From: Methylotenera_A sp040387035
GTDB taxonomy: Bacteria > Pseudomonadota > Gammaproteobacteria > Burkholderiales > Methylophilaceae
Length of the DNA: 64,000 nt
Direction: 5' to 3'
NCBI GenBank assembly: GCA_040387035.1
Contig: JAZKEN010000038.1
Span: 1 to 64,000 of the forward strand
Shown here: one piece after another, positions 27,506 through 36,064 of the stretch
Layout: every line of letters starts with the position of its first letter
Position numbering within the stretch: the stretch's first letter is position 1
Position numbers and translations under genes: made by a program
The notes under the pieces: generated by a model
Databases searched by the model: none
The model's input: only the letters and a program-made list of their open reading frames with translations
What the model was told of the DNA's origin: nothing

Positions 27506-28120
27506 TTATTTATGCAGGAATATATCGCGCCCAGATTCCTCAGTGAACGCAATGTACTTTGGGAGTTGTTCACGGATATCAACATATTGGGTTTGACCTT
27601 CAATAGCTACTGGAATGAACACACGCCAAGTACCAGCCGTTGAATCAGTAATTATCTGTATTGTAGGAGCCCCCTCATGCGCAAAATTTCTGTAATTCTT
27701 TATTTCAATAAAAAGTTGCTGATCACGTTTTTGTTTGATTGCTTCTTTAGCAAGACTCCAGTTAATTGGGTCATTGCATTTTTTTTTGCGTTCGCTAACC
27801 GTTTCCCATCTTATATTCTTGCCAGAAAGTTCAAGCGCAAATCGTTCATTTGCCCAGTGATTTATTAAGTCAAAAACTGAATACAACTCCCAAAAAAATG
27901 CACGCATATACCAACCTATCTCTAGTTGTAGCATAGGATTTTGCAATACTTGTTCTTTCTCTTTATCAGAAGCCTTATTCCATTTGCTTTCGCACTCATT
28001 GATGATAGAGTTGATTTTTTTGAAATGGAAATCCGCTGCCCTTAATGCGTTTAAGGCGTAACTTTCAATCGGCACTACAGACGAACGGCAGAGAGATTTG
28101 CTTTTTTCAGGTTTATTCAC
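27506..28120 (-). CDS. AT-rich orphan protein, unknown function
   Basis: 204 residues without signal peptide or membrane segment. Not recognised. It is mostly helical, with aromatic stretches (MLQLEIGWYMRAFFWELYSV, FDLINHWANERFALELSG). It has KNYRNFAHEGAPTIQI, which recalls but does not strictly meet the Rx4-6H motif of HEPN proteins. Base composition is more AT-rich than its neighbours, and it sits between a housekeeping gene and a dispersed repeat, so recent acquisition is plausible. No partner gene (for example a nucleotidyltransferase) is adjacent. Confidence 0.55.
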   Translation of the reverse strand: MNKPEKSKSLCRSSVVPIESYALNALRAADFHFKKINSIINECESKWNKASDKEKEQVLQNPMLQLEIGWYMRAFFWELYSVFDLINHWANERFALELSGKNIRWETVSERKKKCNDPINWSLAKEAIKQKRDQQLFIEIKNYRNFAHEGAPTIQIITDSTAGTWRVFIPVAIEGQTQYVDIREQLPKYIAFTEESGRDIFLHK

Positions 28121-28229
28121 GATTGCTGTAATTTAGATAAATATAGATATTTGTATTTAAATAATTAGTTTGATTAAGAATATATTAGATGTTTATCTTA
28201 AGCACTATCTGTGTATCTTAACTAGTAGC

Positions 28230-28391
28230 AATTAGAAGTGCAATCGTGGTCGCTTTCGCGCGACTGGCGAGTTTCTTTCTTTTGCTTAGCCAAAAGAAAG
28301 AAACCAAAGAAAAGGCTACCCCCTACCGCTTGTTTCCTATGCTGCTGTAAAAAGTTGGGCGCTGCGGAACTCGCCCTAACAAGCCACACAA
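28230..28391. repeat. Dispersed repeat with 14-bp perfect inverted repeat, running into an assembly gap
   Basis: GTTTCTTTCTTTTG (28271-28284), loop CTTAGC, CAAAAGAAAGAAAC (28291-28304), then CAAAGAAAAGGCTACCCC. This kind of sequence is widespread as an interspersed repeat in beta- and gammaproteobacteria. It carries no gene. The assembly breaks inside it, as expected of a multi-copy element. Confidence 0.7.
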
Positions 28392-28491
28392 NNNNNNNNN
28401 NNNNNNNNNNNNNNNNNNNNNNNNNNNNNNNNNNNNNNNNNNNNNNNNNNNNNNNNNNNNNNNNNNNNNNNNNNNNNNNNNNNNNNNNNNN
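28392..28491. other. Scaffold gap (100 N) with no flanking duplication
   Basis: Unlike the other two N runs, the sequences on either side do not overlap. This is therefore probably a true gap of unknown size within the dispersed repeat. Frames called through the N run are not genes. The remaining bases up to 28719 hold no gene that I can support. Confidence 0.85.
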
Positions 28492-28719
28492 GTCTGTATG
28501 AATCCCCATTTGCAGTGCGTGACCCCTGGGATTTACTTTTCTTTACTATGCTTTACTTCTTGTTAACAACCTCAACCGGAAAACGCAGGTAAACTCTTTG
28601 CGCCTATGTACGTTAGTTAACAGAGGTAGATTTTTTATTCATCTATAATGCAATAGAAAATCTAGTTTATGTAGTTGGTTTTTTCTAAACCCATGTATTT
28701 CAAATAGAAGGTAAATAAT

Positions 28720-29385
28720 ATGCGTAATAAAATAATCATTAGTTCTGTGTTGGTGGCGTTTGTGTTGGGCGGTTGCGCTAATATGACAGAGACGCAAAAA
28801 GGTACGGCTAAGGGCGCTGCTATCGGTGCTGGTGCTGGTGCGGTTGTAGGTGCGATTGCCGGTAAAGGCAGGGGCGCTGCAATTGGTGCGGCAGTGGGTG
28901 CTGGTGTTGGTGCTGTGGCCGGTAATGTTTGGACTAAGCGTCAGGAAGAGCAAAAACGCAAAATGGAAGAGGCGACAGCCGGTACAGGCGTTGGCGTTTC
29001 GCAAACATCGGATAACCGTTTGAAGCTGGATATTCCAAGCGATATTTCCTTTGCGGTAAATCGTGCTGATATCCAATCAAATTTCAGGCCAATCCTGGAT
29101 ACATTTGCGACCAGCCTTTCTACAACGCCTAACAGCAATGTGACCATTATCGGCCATACTGATAGTACCGGTTCAGATGCGATCAATAATCCATTATCGT
29201 TAAACCGTGCGGCTAGTGTGCGTGATTATTTATCAGCACGCGGTGTGGCTTCAAGCCGTGTTGCAATTGATGGTCGCGGTTCACGTGAACCAATCGTGGC
29301 CAATGATACGGCTGCAAACAAGGCAAAAAACCGCCGTGTTGAGATTTTTGTGGCAGAGCCGGCACCAGTGGCTGCGGCACAATAA
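28720..29385 (+). CDS. OmpA-family lipoprotein with glycine zipper (YiaD-like)
   Basis: 221 residues: lipoprotein signal MRNKIIISSVLVAFVLGGCA with lipobox LGGC, a glycine-zipper region (about 30-70; GAAIGAGAGAVVGAIAGKGR), then a C-terminal OmpA peptidoglycan-binding domain (about 105-210). The domain shows DISFAVNRADIQSNF, TIIGHTDSTGSDAINN, LSLNRAASVRDYLSARGV and NRRVEIFV, including the conserved Asp and Arg that bind diaminopimelate. It is likely an outer-membrane lipoprotein that tethers the envelope to murein. It stands alone and ends with a strong terminator. Confidence 0.9.
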   Translation: MRNKIIISSVLVAFVLGGCANMTETQKGTAKGAAIGAGAGAVVGAIAGKGRGAAIGAAVGAGVGAVAGNVWTKRQEEQKRKMEEATAGTGVGVSQTSDNRLKLDIPSDISFAVNRADIQSNFRPILDTFATSLSTTPNSNVTIIGHTDSTGSDAINNPLSLNRAASVRDYLSARGVASSRVAIDGRGSREPIVANDTAANKAKNRRVEIFVAEPAPVAAAQ

Positions 29386-29420
29386 TCAGGCATTTACTTG
29401 TCATTGATTAAGATTTTAAT

Positions 29421-29446
29421 AAAAAAGGGCTTTATGCCCTTTTTTA
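29421..29446 (+). terminator. Rho-independent terminator after the OmpA-like gene
   Basis: AAAAAAGGGC, loop TTTAT, GCCCTTTTTT, with further T. It lies 36 bases past the stop codon of the OmpA-like lipoprotein. Confidence 0.9.
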
Positions 29447-29669
29447 TTGCCTGAAAGTTGTCAATGCAAGGCCGCATTTGCAAGTTGGCTGTAGGATGAA
29501 AAAGTTTTTTGCATAATGCATCATGTAAAGTCGTGTAAGAATCGTCTGACACGACTTTCAGTTTTTGCTTATATGGATTGTGGTTGCTGAGAATTAGAAT
29601 GCAATTGCGTGATGAACAAACAGGTGTTCAAACAGAATTTTTACTTAATCTAATTAAAAGGGAAATAAA

Positions 29670-29804
29670 ATGAAAATACTTAGCACATTTTTAATCTTGG
29701 CTTTTGCGGTTTCATTGAGTGCTTGCAACACTTTTGCTGGCGCAGGTAAAGATATTCAAAAAGGTGGCGAGAAAATCGAAGACGCCGCAGATAAGAACAA
29801 ATAA
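29670..29804 (+). CDS. Entericidin-family small lipoprotein
   Basis: 44 residues starting at an ATG preceded by AAAAGGGAAA. The sequence has a lipoprotein signal (MKILSTFLILAFAVSLSAC) and the entericidin pattern NTFAGAGKDIQKGGEKIEDA. Entericidin A/B proteins are tiny outer-membrane lipoproteins, of which EcnB can act as a bacteriolytic toxin; many environmental homologues are of unknown role. A single copy is present, without an adjacent antidote. A hairpin terminator follows. Confidence 0.88.
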   Translation: MKILSTFLILAFAVSLSACNTFAGAGKDIQKGGEKIEDAADKNK

Positions 29805-29830
29805 GCTTAGGCTTAATGTTGCTTGTGTTT

Positions 29831-29869
29831 AATTTCGCAAGAGTGCACACCTTGCACTTTTGCGAAATT
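29831..29869. terminator. Long hairpin terminator between entericidin and the minus-strand lipoprotein
   Basis: A 17-base arm AATTTCGCAAGAGTGCA pairs with TGCACTTTTGCGAAATT across a 5-base loop, with one G-T pair; AATTTTTAG follows. It separates convergent genes and could work in both directions. Confidence 0.8.
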
Positions 29870-29886
29870 AATTTTTAGTTAACGTT

Positions 29887-30603
29887 TTAAAAAGGTAGGA
29901 ACGCCGCAGTTGCAATACTTTGCATAATGCGCGAAATAAGGCGTTGAGATTTTTCCGCTAGACTAATCGCATACAAATCAGTACGTCCTATCATCTTACC
30001 AAATTCCCGTTCAAAACTTAGATTGCGATCAGCCCCACTTAATTCATTGGTCACCAAGTACAAATTGCCATAGCTATCGCGACTGGTAGACAGCTTCCAC
30101 GCAGCAATCTCGATATTACGCGCCACGTTATAAATACTCTGCGGATTAATGGTATCGGTGAGGTAAAAATATTTTTTATTACCATGCGCTTTGAGTAACA
30201 TGGTTTGCAATCCAACTATAAAAGGCAGTACGCGGTCGCCCTGGTAATTGGCGTCAAATGCTAAAAAAATGGCATCAGTGCCTTGTTTATTATCGATTTC
30301 TTTAAATTGAAACTGGTGCTGTGACTCGCCTTCAAATACCCAATCCACCATTTTTTCGGCAGGGTCAGAGGTACTTTTGGCGAGCTGCTGCGGATTACGT
30401 TTATAAAGTTTAGTCATCAAAACGCGCAAACTTTGCGTATTCTCGGCTAATTCAACATCGGCCATACGGTCAAAATCGTTTTTAACCAATTGGTTGGCAG
30501 AGCTTCTGTCACTGCGTTGCGGAATCTGCTTGTCTAAAGTAGATGGATTGGCCACACAGGCACTCAACAATCCACATACAATGAGCCAAGAGATAAATTT
30601 CAC
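29887..30603 (-). CDS. Lipoprotein of unknown function, coupled to phoR
   Basis: 238 residues with a lipoprotein signal (MKFISWLIVCGLLSACVANP; lipobox LSAC). The mature part has a helical stretch (LRVLMTKLYKRNPQQLAKST), then DAIFLAFDANYQGDRVLPFI and a YFYLTDTINPQSIYNVARNI region. I do not recognise a named domain. Its ATG overlaps the phoR stop by 4 bases (ATGA), so it is translated with the sensor kinase. A role in envelope sensing or phosphate stress is inference from this coupling only. Confidence 0.7.
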   Translation of the reverse strand: MKFISWLIVCGLLSACVANPSTLDKQIPQRSDRSSANQLVKNDFDRMADVELAENTQSLRVLMTKLYKRNPQQLAKSTSDPAEKMVDWVFEGESQHQFQFKEIDNKQGTDAIFLAFDANYQGDRVLPFIVGLQTMLLKAHGNKKYFYLTDTINPQSIYNVARNIEIAAWKLSTSRDSYGNLYLVTNELSGADRNLSFEREFGKMIGRTDLYAISLAEKSQRLISRIMQSIATAAFLPF

Positions 30604-31943
30604 ACGGTAAGCCTTGCTGTTTTTTGCACAACGCGCGCCTCGGGGAAGGCGATACTAAAAGTGCTGCCCACACCCAATTCACTTTCGATTTCTAGTTTAG
30701 CCTGATGGCGGCTTAAAATATGCTTAACAATGGCGAGGCCCAAACCGGTGCCACCCGTTTCGCGGCTACGGCTGCGGTCTACGCGGTAAAAACGCTCTGT
30801 CAGCCTATCAATATGTTGTTGCTCAATACCAATGCCTGTATCACGCACGCTGAATACGGCCTGATTATCGCGCAAACGCCAGCCGATTTTAATATCACCA
30901 CCTTCGGGTGTATAGCGTACCGCGTTGCTGGCCAGGTTATTTAATGCGCTATACAGTTCTTCTTGTGCACCTTTGACATTCAGCTTGTTGTCTACTTCTA
31001 AAGAAACGTTGTGCGGTGTTTTATTTAAGCTTTTGCTTAGGTTGATGGCGTCGTTTTGAATCTGTTTCAGTAGTTTGGGGATATCAATTTCATTGTCATC
31101 CGGGCTTTGCGTATTGCTTTCAATTGCAGACAGGGTGAGTAAATCTTCAATAATGCGGCGCATACGGCTGGTTTGGTCCAGCATCATGTCGAAATAGCTT
31201 TTTGAGCTTTCCGGCACGGCGCCATCCATATCGCCCAGTGTTTCCAAAAAGCCGCCCACCACAGTGAGCGGTGTGCGTAACTCGTGCGATACATTGGCAA
31301 TAAAATCGCGGCGCATGGTTTCGGTTTTTTCTAAAGCGGTGACATCGCGGCAGATCAGCAGTTTTTGTTTTGAGCCAAAAGGAATCAGCTGGATCTCAAG
31401 TGTAATTTCCGGGTTGCGCCAGGATTTCAATTTGATGGGGTCCAGTTTGACTGGCTCGCCATATTCTTGTGCTTGCAGATAAACCACAAAATCACTATGC
31501 CGAACCAGGTAGCTAATAGGCTGGTTTTCATCATGTTTTAAATCCAAACCCAGCTGGTTTTCGGCAGGTGGATTACACCACTCGATTTCATTGTCGCTAT
31601 TGAGCACCACTACGCCATCAGGCAATGCGCTGGCCGCGTGCCTGAAACGCTCAAGGGTTGAGCTTAACTGGGTTTGGCTGCGTGAACTTTGACGGTGCTG
31701 TTGATAGAGTGAGGCGAAGATGTGTTCCCAAATGCCGGAGCCGTTTGGCATATGGTTGAGTACCGGTTTTTTTAACCAGCTATGTAATTGATGCAGCCAA
31801 TATAAATGGCCAATAAGGTACAAAAATAAACCCGCGCTTAAAACCATCAGCGCAGTCACTGCATCGGCAGACGCCCATATCACTAAGCAGAGCAAGCTTA
31901 ACGATAAAATTAACCAAAATGCATTCCAGCGAATATCTTGCAC
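30600..31943 (-). CDS. phoR: Phosphate regulon sensor histidine kinase PhoR
   Basis: 447 residues. Two N-terminal transmembrane helices (FWLILSLSLLCLVIWASADA, ALMVLSAGLFLYLIGHLYWL) have almost no periplasmic loop, which is typical of PhoR. A PAS domain follows (ALPDGVVVLNSDNEIEWCNP). The dimerisation/phosphoacceptor motif is ANVSHELRTPLTVVGG, with H220. The ATPase domain has N (ALNNLASNAVRYTPEGG), G1 (VRDTGIGIEQQHIDRLTERF) and G2 (GGTGLGLAIVKH) boxes. It is paired with phoB, 114 bases upstream, and coupled to a lipoprotein gene downstream. Confidence 0.93.
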   Translation of the reverse strand: MQDIRWNAFWLILSLSLLCLVIWASADAVTALMVLSAGLFLYLIGHLYWLHQLHSWLKKPVLNHMPNGSGIWEHIFASLYQQHRQSSRSQTQLSSTLERFRHAASALPDGVVVLNSDNEIEWCNPPAENQLGLDLKHDENQPISYLVRHSDFVVYLQAQEYGEPVKLDPIKLKSWRNPEITLEIQLIPFGSKQKLLICRDVTALEKTETMRRDFIANVSHELRTPLTVVGGFLETLGDMDGAVPESSKSYFDMMLDQTSRMRRIIEDLLTLSAIESNTQSPDDNEIDIPKLLKQIQNDAINLSKSLNKTPHNVSLEVDNKLNVKGAQEELYSALNNLASNAVRYTPEGGDIKIGWRLRDNQAVFSVRDTGIGIEQQHIDRLTERFYRVDRSRSRETGGTGLGLAIVKHILSRHQAKLEIESELGVGSTFSIAFPEARVVQKTARLTV

Positions 31944-32057
31944 AGTTGCTCACTATCTATTTACTGTCGCTATTATAGCGAGCTTTATTATGGCTTTTGC
32001 GCATAACCCCGCCAAATAATTAAACAATTTTGGCGGCTGTTATGTACGAAGGATGGC

Positions 32058-32750
32058 TTAATTCAATTGCGCCGATAAGCGATAGCCTGAGCCGCGCACG
32101 GTTTGAATTAAATCCTGGTGGCCTGAAACCGCCAGGGCGTTACGCAACCGGCGGATATGCACATCCACTGTGCGGTCTTCTACAAATACGCGGTCACCCC
32201 ATACTTTATCCAGCAGCTGGCTACGGGTGTGCACGCGCTCAGCGTTGCTCATAAAATAATGCAGCAGCCTGAATTCGGTTGGGCCTAAATCAATATTGGC
32301 AGAGTTGCCTGTCACGCGGTGCGTGGTAGGGTCTAGCAACAAGCCTTGAATCTCAATCGGGTCGTCGGTCATCTGCGGTGCGCGGCGGCGTAGTACGGCC
32401 TTGATGCGGGCATTGAGCTCACGTGGGCTAAATGGCTTGGTGACGTAATCGTCTGCGCCCACTTCCAGGCCACGCACTTTATCGTATTCATCGCCCCTTG
32501 CGGTAAGCATGATAATCGGGATGGCTTTTGTCAGATTGTCTGACTTTAAGCGGCGCGCGTATTCAATACCACTCATACCAGGCAACATCCAGTCCAACAA
32601 AATTAAGTCTGGCATGGTTTCGCGAAGTAATTCTTGTGCATGCTCAACAGATAAAGCGCGCAGCGCATTGTGCCCAGCTTGGGTAATGTTCAATGCCAGC
32701 AGTTCTTGTATCGCTGGTTCGTCTTCTATCACTAAAATATTTGCTGGCAT
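32058..32750 (-). CDS. phoB: Phosphate regulon response regulator PhoB
   Basis: 230 residues of the OmpR/PhoB class. The receiver has acidic residues D10 and E11 (LVIEDEPAI), the phosphoacceptor D53 (LILLDWMLPGMSG), the Thr switch (MLTARG) and Lys (VTKPFSP). The C-terminal winged helix contains LGPTEFRLLHYFMSNAERVH and the recognition helix RTVDVHIRRLRNAL. Full length. A three-half-site Pho box lies upstream, so autoregulation under phosphate starvation is likely. Confidence 0.95.
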   Translation of the reverse strand: MPANILVIEDEPAIQELLALNITQAGHNALRALSVEHAQELLRETMPDLILLDWMLPGMSGIEYARRLKSDNLTKAIPIIMLTARGDEYDKVRGLEVGADDYVTKPFSPRELNARIKAVLRRRAPQMTDDPIEIQGLLLDPTTHRVTGNSANIDLGPTEFRLLHYFMSNAERVHTRSQLLDKVWGDRVFVEDRTVDVHIRRLRNALAVSGHQDLIQTVRGSGYRLSAQLN

Positions 32751-32820
32751 TCGTTAGTTCCAATCACACTTGATGAATTAATGATGTTAATCACAGGTAT
32801 TTCAATAACGACGCTATTTT

Positions 32821-32850
32821 GTGACTTTAATATGACATATTAATGACAAA
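32821..32850 (-). promoter_or_regulatory. Pho box upstream of phoB
   Basis: Read on the minus strand: TTTGTCATTAATATGTCAT followed by ATTAAAGTCAC. Two TGTCAT and one AGTCAC start exactly 11 bases apart, the spacing of PhoB half-sites (7-base repeats with 4-base AT spacers). It lies 71 bases before the phoB start and about 160 bases before the divergent MFS gene. Confidence 0.8.
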
Positions 32851-33009
32851 TTTTAAATGTTTTTTTGACGGCAGTTAGCTTGGCTAATGCTTTTAGGCTC
32901 AGCAATAATTGCCATTTTTACAATTTTGTAACATGATGGTAGCTAAGTCAGTTTGAGTTTGGCTAGTGTACAGCCGGCTATTTTTTTGCGCATTTTTTCT
33001 GGGGTCAGC

Positions 33010-34835
33010 ATGGCAGATTTTTTATCAAAAGAACACATTACCGCAAACGCAAACTTTAACCGCTGGTTGGTGCCGCCGGCCGCGCTGGCTGTACATCTGT
33101 CGATTGGAATGGCTTACGGGTTCAGTGTGTTCTGGAAGCCGCTAGGTAATGCGCTGATGGGCGAAGACGGCAAGCCTTTAGCCACTTGTGCCGCAGGTGC
33201 TGCCAATTTCAGTGAAAAGCTGGCTGGCACCGCAAAAGCCCTGTTTGCCACCGATTGCAATTGGACGCAGTTTGACTTGGGCTGGATGTATACCTTGTTT
33301 TTTGTACTATTGGGTTGCTCTGCGGCACTGTGGGGTGGCTGGTTAGAGCGTGCAGGCCCACGCAAGGCGGGTCTGGTATCCACGTTATGCTGGTGCGGCG
33401 GCTTGCTGATTTCGGCTTATGGGGTTTATACGCATCAATTATGGTTAATGTGGCTGGGTAGCGGCGTCATTGGCGGCATTGGTTTGGGCTTGGGCTATAT
33501 CTCACCCGTTTCTACCTTGATTAAATGGTTTCCCGACAGGCGCGGCATGGCTACCGGTATGGCGATTATGGGTTTTGGCGGTGGCGCCATGATCGGGTCG
33601 CCCTTAGCCACCAAATTGATGGCCTATTTTGCCAGCGCAGGCAGTGTGGGCGTATGGCAAACTTTTGTGGTGCTAGCCGCGATTTATACCGTGTTTATGT
33701 TGTGCGGCAGCCTGGGTTACCGCGTGCCGCCAACAGGCTGGAAGCCAGCAAACTGGACGCCGCCCGCCACGCAGAATAACACCATGATCGCCAGCCGCCA
33801 TGTGCATTTGAATAAAGCCCATAAAACCCCTCAATTCTGGCTATTGTGGATTGTGCTGTGCATGAATGTTTCGGCAGGGATTGGCATCATCGGTGCCGCA
33901 GCCCCAATGCTGCAAGAGACATTTGGCGGTGCGCTGATTAATCAGCCGGGTGTGGGCTTTGCTGACATTAAAAAAGATGAGGCCATGACAGCGGCTGCTG
34001 CTGCCGTAGGCGCAGGCTTTGTAGGCCTGATCTCATTATTTAATATCTTTGGCCGGATTGGCTGGGCAAGCTCTTCGGANNNNNNNNNNNNNNNNNNNNN
34101 NNNNNNNNNNNNNNNNNNNNNNNNNNNNNNNNNNNNNNNNNNNNNNNNNNNNNNNNNNNNNNNNNNNNNNNNNNNNNNNGCCTGATCTCATTATTTAATA
34201 TCTTTGGCCGGATTGGCTGGGCAAGCTCTTCGGATAAGTTAGGCCGCAAGCGTACCTATTTTATATTTTTTACGCTGGGGGCCATTTTGTATTGCAGTGC
34301 CACCTATCTGGCTGGCTTAAAATCATTGGCCTTGTTTGTCGCCAGCTTTTGTGTGATTGCATCGATGTATGGCGGTGGGTTTGCCACGATTCCGGCTTAT
34401 CTGGCCGATATGTTCGGTACGCAGTTCGTAGGTGCGATTCATGGGCGTTTACTTACGGCTTGGTCTACAGCAGGTATTCTAGGGCCAGTGGTGGTGAACT
34501 ACATGCACGATACGCGCCTGGAGGCGGGCGTGCCATTTGACCAGATCTACGCGCCTATTTTTGTGGTGTTGGCAGGTTTGCTGGTTGTCGGGTTTATTGC
34601 CAACCTATTAGTCAGGCCAGTAGCGGCTCATTATTTTATGACCGATGCCGAATTAGAAGCAGAACGCAAAATGGCGCATGAGAAATCCCTGCAAAATGGT
34701 GTGGTTAAAACGGCAGCTGAGAATAATCACCAACAACATCCTTTGCTGGTAAAGCTGGCATGGGCGGCGGTGTTGATTCCAATTAGCTACGGTGTTTGGA
34801 GCACAGTGCAAAAAGCCTGGGCTTTGTTTTCGTGA
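33010..34835 (+). CDS. OFA-family (oxalate/formate antiporter-like) MFS transporter, interrupted only by an assembly artefact
   Basis: Start is the ATG at 33010 after GGGGTC; a TTG at 32953 adds an unlikely leader. The frame is interrupted by 100 N, but removing the N run and one copy of the 55-base duplication restores a single frame of about 556 residues, with GAT (Asp) across the join (WASSSDKLGRKR). Motifs fit the OFA group: AYGFSVFWKPLG, GWMYTLFFVLLGCSAALWGG, GLGLGYISPVSTLIKWFPDR and MATGMAIMGFGGGAMIGSPL. About twelve to fourteen helices. A roughly 60-residue insertion (33157-33280) follows the first helix. Substrate probably a small carboxylate; divergent from phoB. Confidence 0.85.
34025..34234. 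other. Artificial scaffold gap inside the MFS gene, flanked by a 55-bp exact duplication
   Basis: 34025-34079 and 34180-34234 are identical 55-base blocks on either side of 100 N. The same overlap length as at 17.1 kb indicates a contig k-mer overlap that was not merged. The true sequence should be 155 bases shorter here. Confidence 0.92.
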
Positions 34836-34939
34836 TTGCATTTGGTTTAACGTGCGAAAGTGAATTCATCAGAACACTGACGATTTGTGTCACTCAACTT
34901 AAGGTAAAATAGACGTTTTAGGCATATATAGAGATTCAA

Positions 34940-35389
34940 TTGGACAAAATTCAAATCAATTTAGACGGCGCTGGCAAAAAAGTGGGCATCGTATTGTCGC
35001 GTTTTAACAGCAATATCGGCGATGGTTTATTAGACGCTTGCTATGCGGAGCTTTTAAAATTAGGTGTGGCGGCAGCAGATATCCGCATCGCTACCGTAGC
35101 GGGTGCATTAGAAACACCACTGATTTTGCAGCATATGGCATTAAGCGAGCGTTATGATGCGCTGATTGCGTTGGGTGCCATTATCCGTGGTGAAACCTAT
35201 CACTTTGAAGTGGTTGCAAACGAGTCAGCACGCGGCATTTCAGAGGTTCAGCTAAACACTGGTATCCCTGTTGCAAACGCTGTTTTAACCACCGAAGATG
35301 ACGATCAGGCCTTGGCGCGTATGCATATCAAGGGTGCAGAAGCAGCACAAGTCGCTATTGAAATGGCTAATTTGGTGCGCGCGCTATGA
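34940..35389 (+). CDS. ribH: 6,7-dimethyl-8-ribityllumazine synthase
   Basis: 149 residues; catalyses the penultimate step of riboflavin synthesis. Hallmarks are GIVLSRFNSNIGDGLLDACY at the substrate site, VAGALETPLILQHMA, and GAIIRGETYHFEVVANE with the catalytic His. It begins with a TTG (MDKIQINLDGAGKKVG); no in-frame ATG is positioned to give a complete fold. nusB overlaps its end by 4 bases, the classical ribH-nusB pair. Confidence 0.95.
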   Translation: MDKIQINLDGAGKKVGIVLSRFNSNIGDGLLDACYAELLKLGVAAADIRIATVAGALETPLILQHMALSERYDALIALGAIIRGETYHFEVVANESARGISEVQLNTGIPVANAVLTTEDDDQALARMHIKGAEAAQVAIEMANLVRAL

Positions 35390-35898
35390 TTATTCCAAAC
35401 GGGATTATTCCAAAAGCCGACGCAATAGACGCTACGAAAACAGAGGCGCCGGTTAAGCCTGCTAAAAAAGTGAAAACCAGCCAGAACCGCCGCAAATCGC
35501 GCGAGCTGGTACTGAAGGCCGTTTACCGTGGCATGATTAATGCTTCTGAACTAAAGCAAATCATTGCAGATGCTAAAGAAGACCCGGAATATGCAAAAGC
35601 GGATGAGGCCTATTTTAAGCATTTGCTAGAAGGTGTAAGTTCTAAAATTAGTGAGCTAGATAGCCAGGTTGCCGCATTCATTGATCGAAAAATAGAAGAA
35701 TTAAGCCCGGTAGAACATGCCATTTTACGTATTTCTTCGTTTGAATTGATGTTTGATATGACGATTCCTTATCGCGTTGCGATTAATGAAGGCGTTGAGC
35801 TAGCTAAGCTTTATGGTGGCGCAGACGGACATAAATACATTAACGGTGTGTTGGACAAAGTGGCAGCAGCGGTTAGGCCACAGGAATTCAGGCGTTAA
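35386..35898 (+). CDS. nusB: Transcription antitermination protein NusB
   Basis: 170 residues, somewhat longer than Escherichia coli NusB (139) because of a roughly 35-residue basic leader (KADAIDATKTEAPVKPAKKV). The NusB fold follows: RRKSRELVLKAVYRGMI, KHLLEGVSSKISELDSQVA, LSPVEHAILRISSFELMFD, PYRVAINEGVELAKLYGGAD and KYINGVLDKVAA. NusB pairs with NusE at boxA of rRNA leaders. The start ATG overlaps the ribH stop (ATGA). Confidence 0.95.
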   Translation: MIIPNGIIPKADAIDATKTEAPVKPAKKVKTSQNRRKSRELVLKAVYRGMINASELKQIIADAKEDPEYAKADEAYFKHLLEGVSSKISELDSQVAAFIDRKIEELSPVEHAILRISSFELMFDMTIPYRVAINEGVELAKLYGGADGHKYINGVLDKVAAAVRPQEFRR

Positions 35899-36064
35899 TA
35901 TATTCTGTTTAGCTTGCTGGCCAACATGTTTTTAGAAACCTCTCCGTAAGGGATCTTATTTAGCCTTTCTTTGTTTGCATTAAATTTAATTGCACAAAAA
36001 ATTAAAGCAGTTTTAAAGTTGTTCATTATCAGACAGCTTTTCATCATTGCCGAAAGGTTAACGT

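Noticed and set aside
28222..28509. Frames on both strands through the N run
   Set aside because: Most of their length is N, and the rest is a non-coding repeat.
34287..34835. Separate 182-residue membrane protein starting at a TTG
   Set aside because: It is the C-terminal part of the MFS carrier; removing the artificial gap joins the frames.
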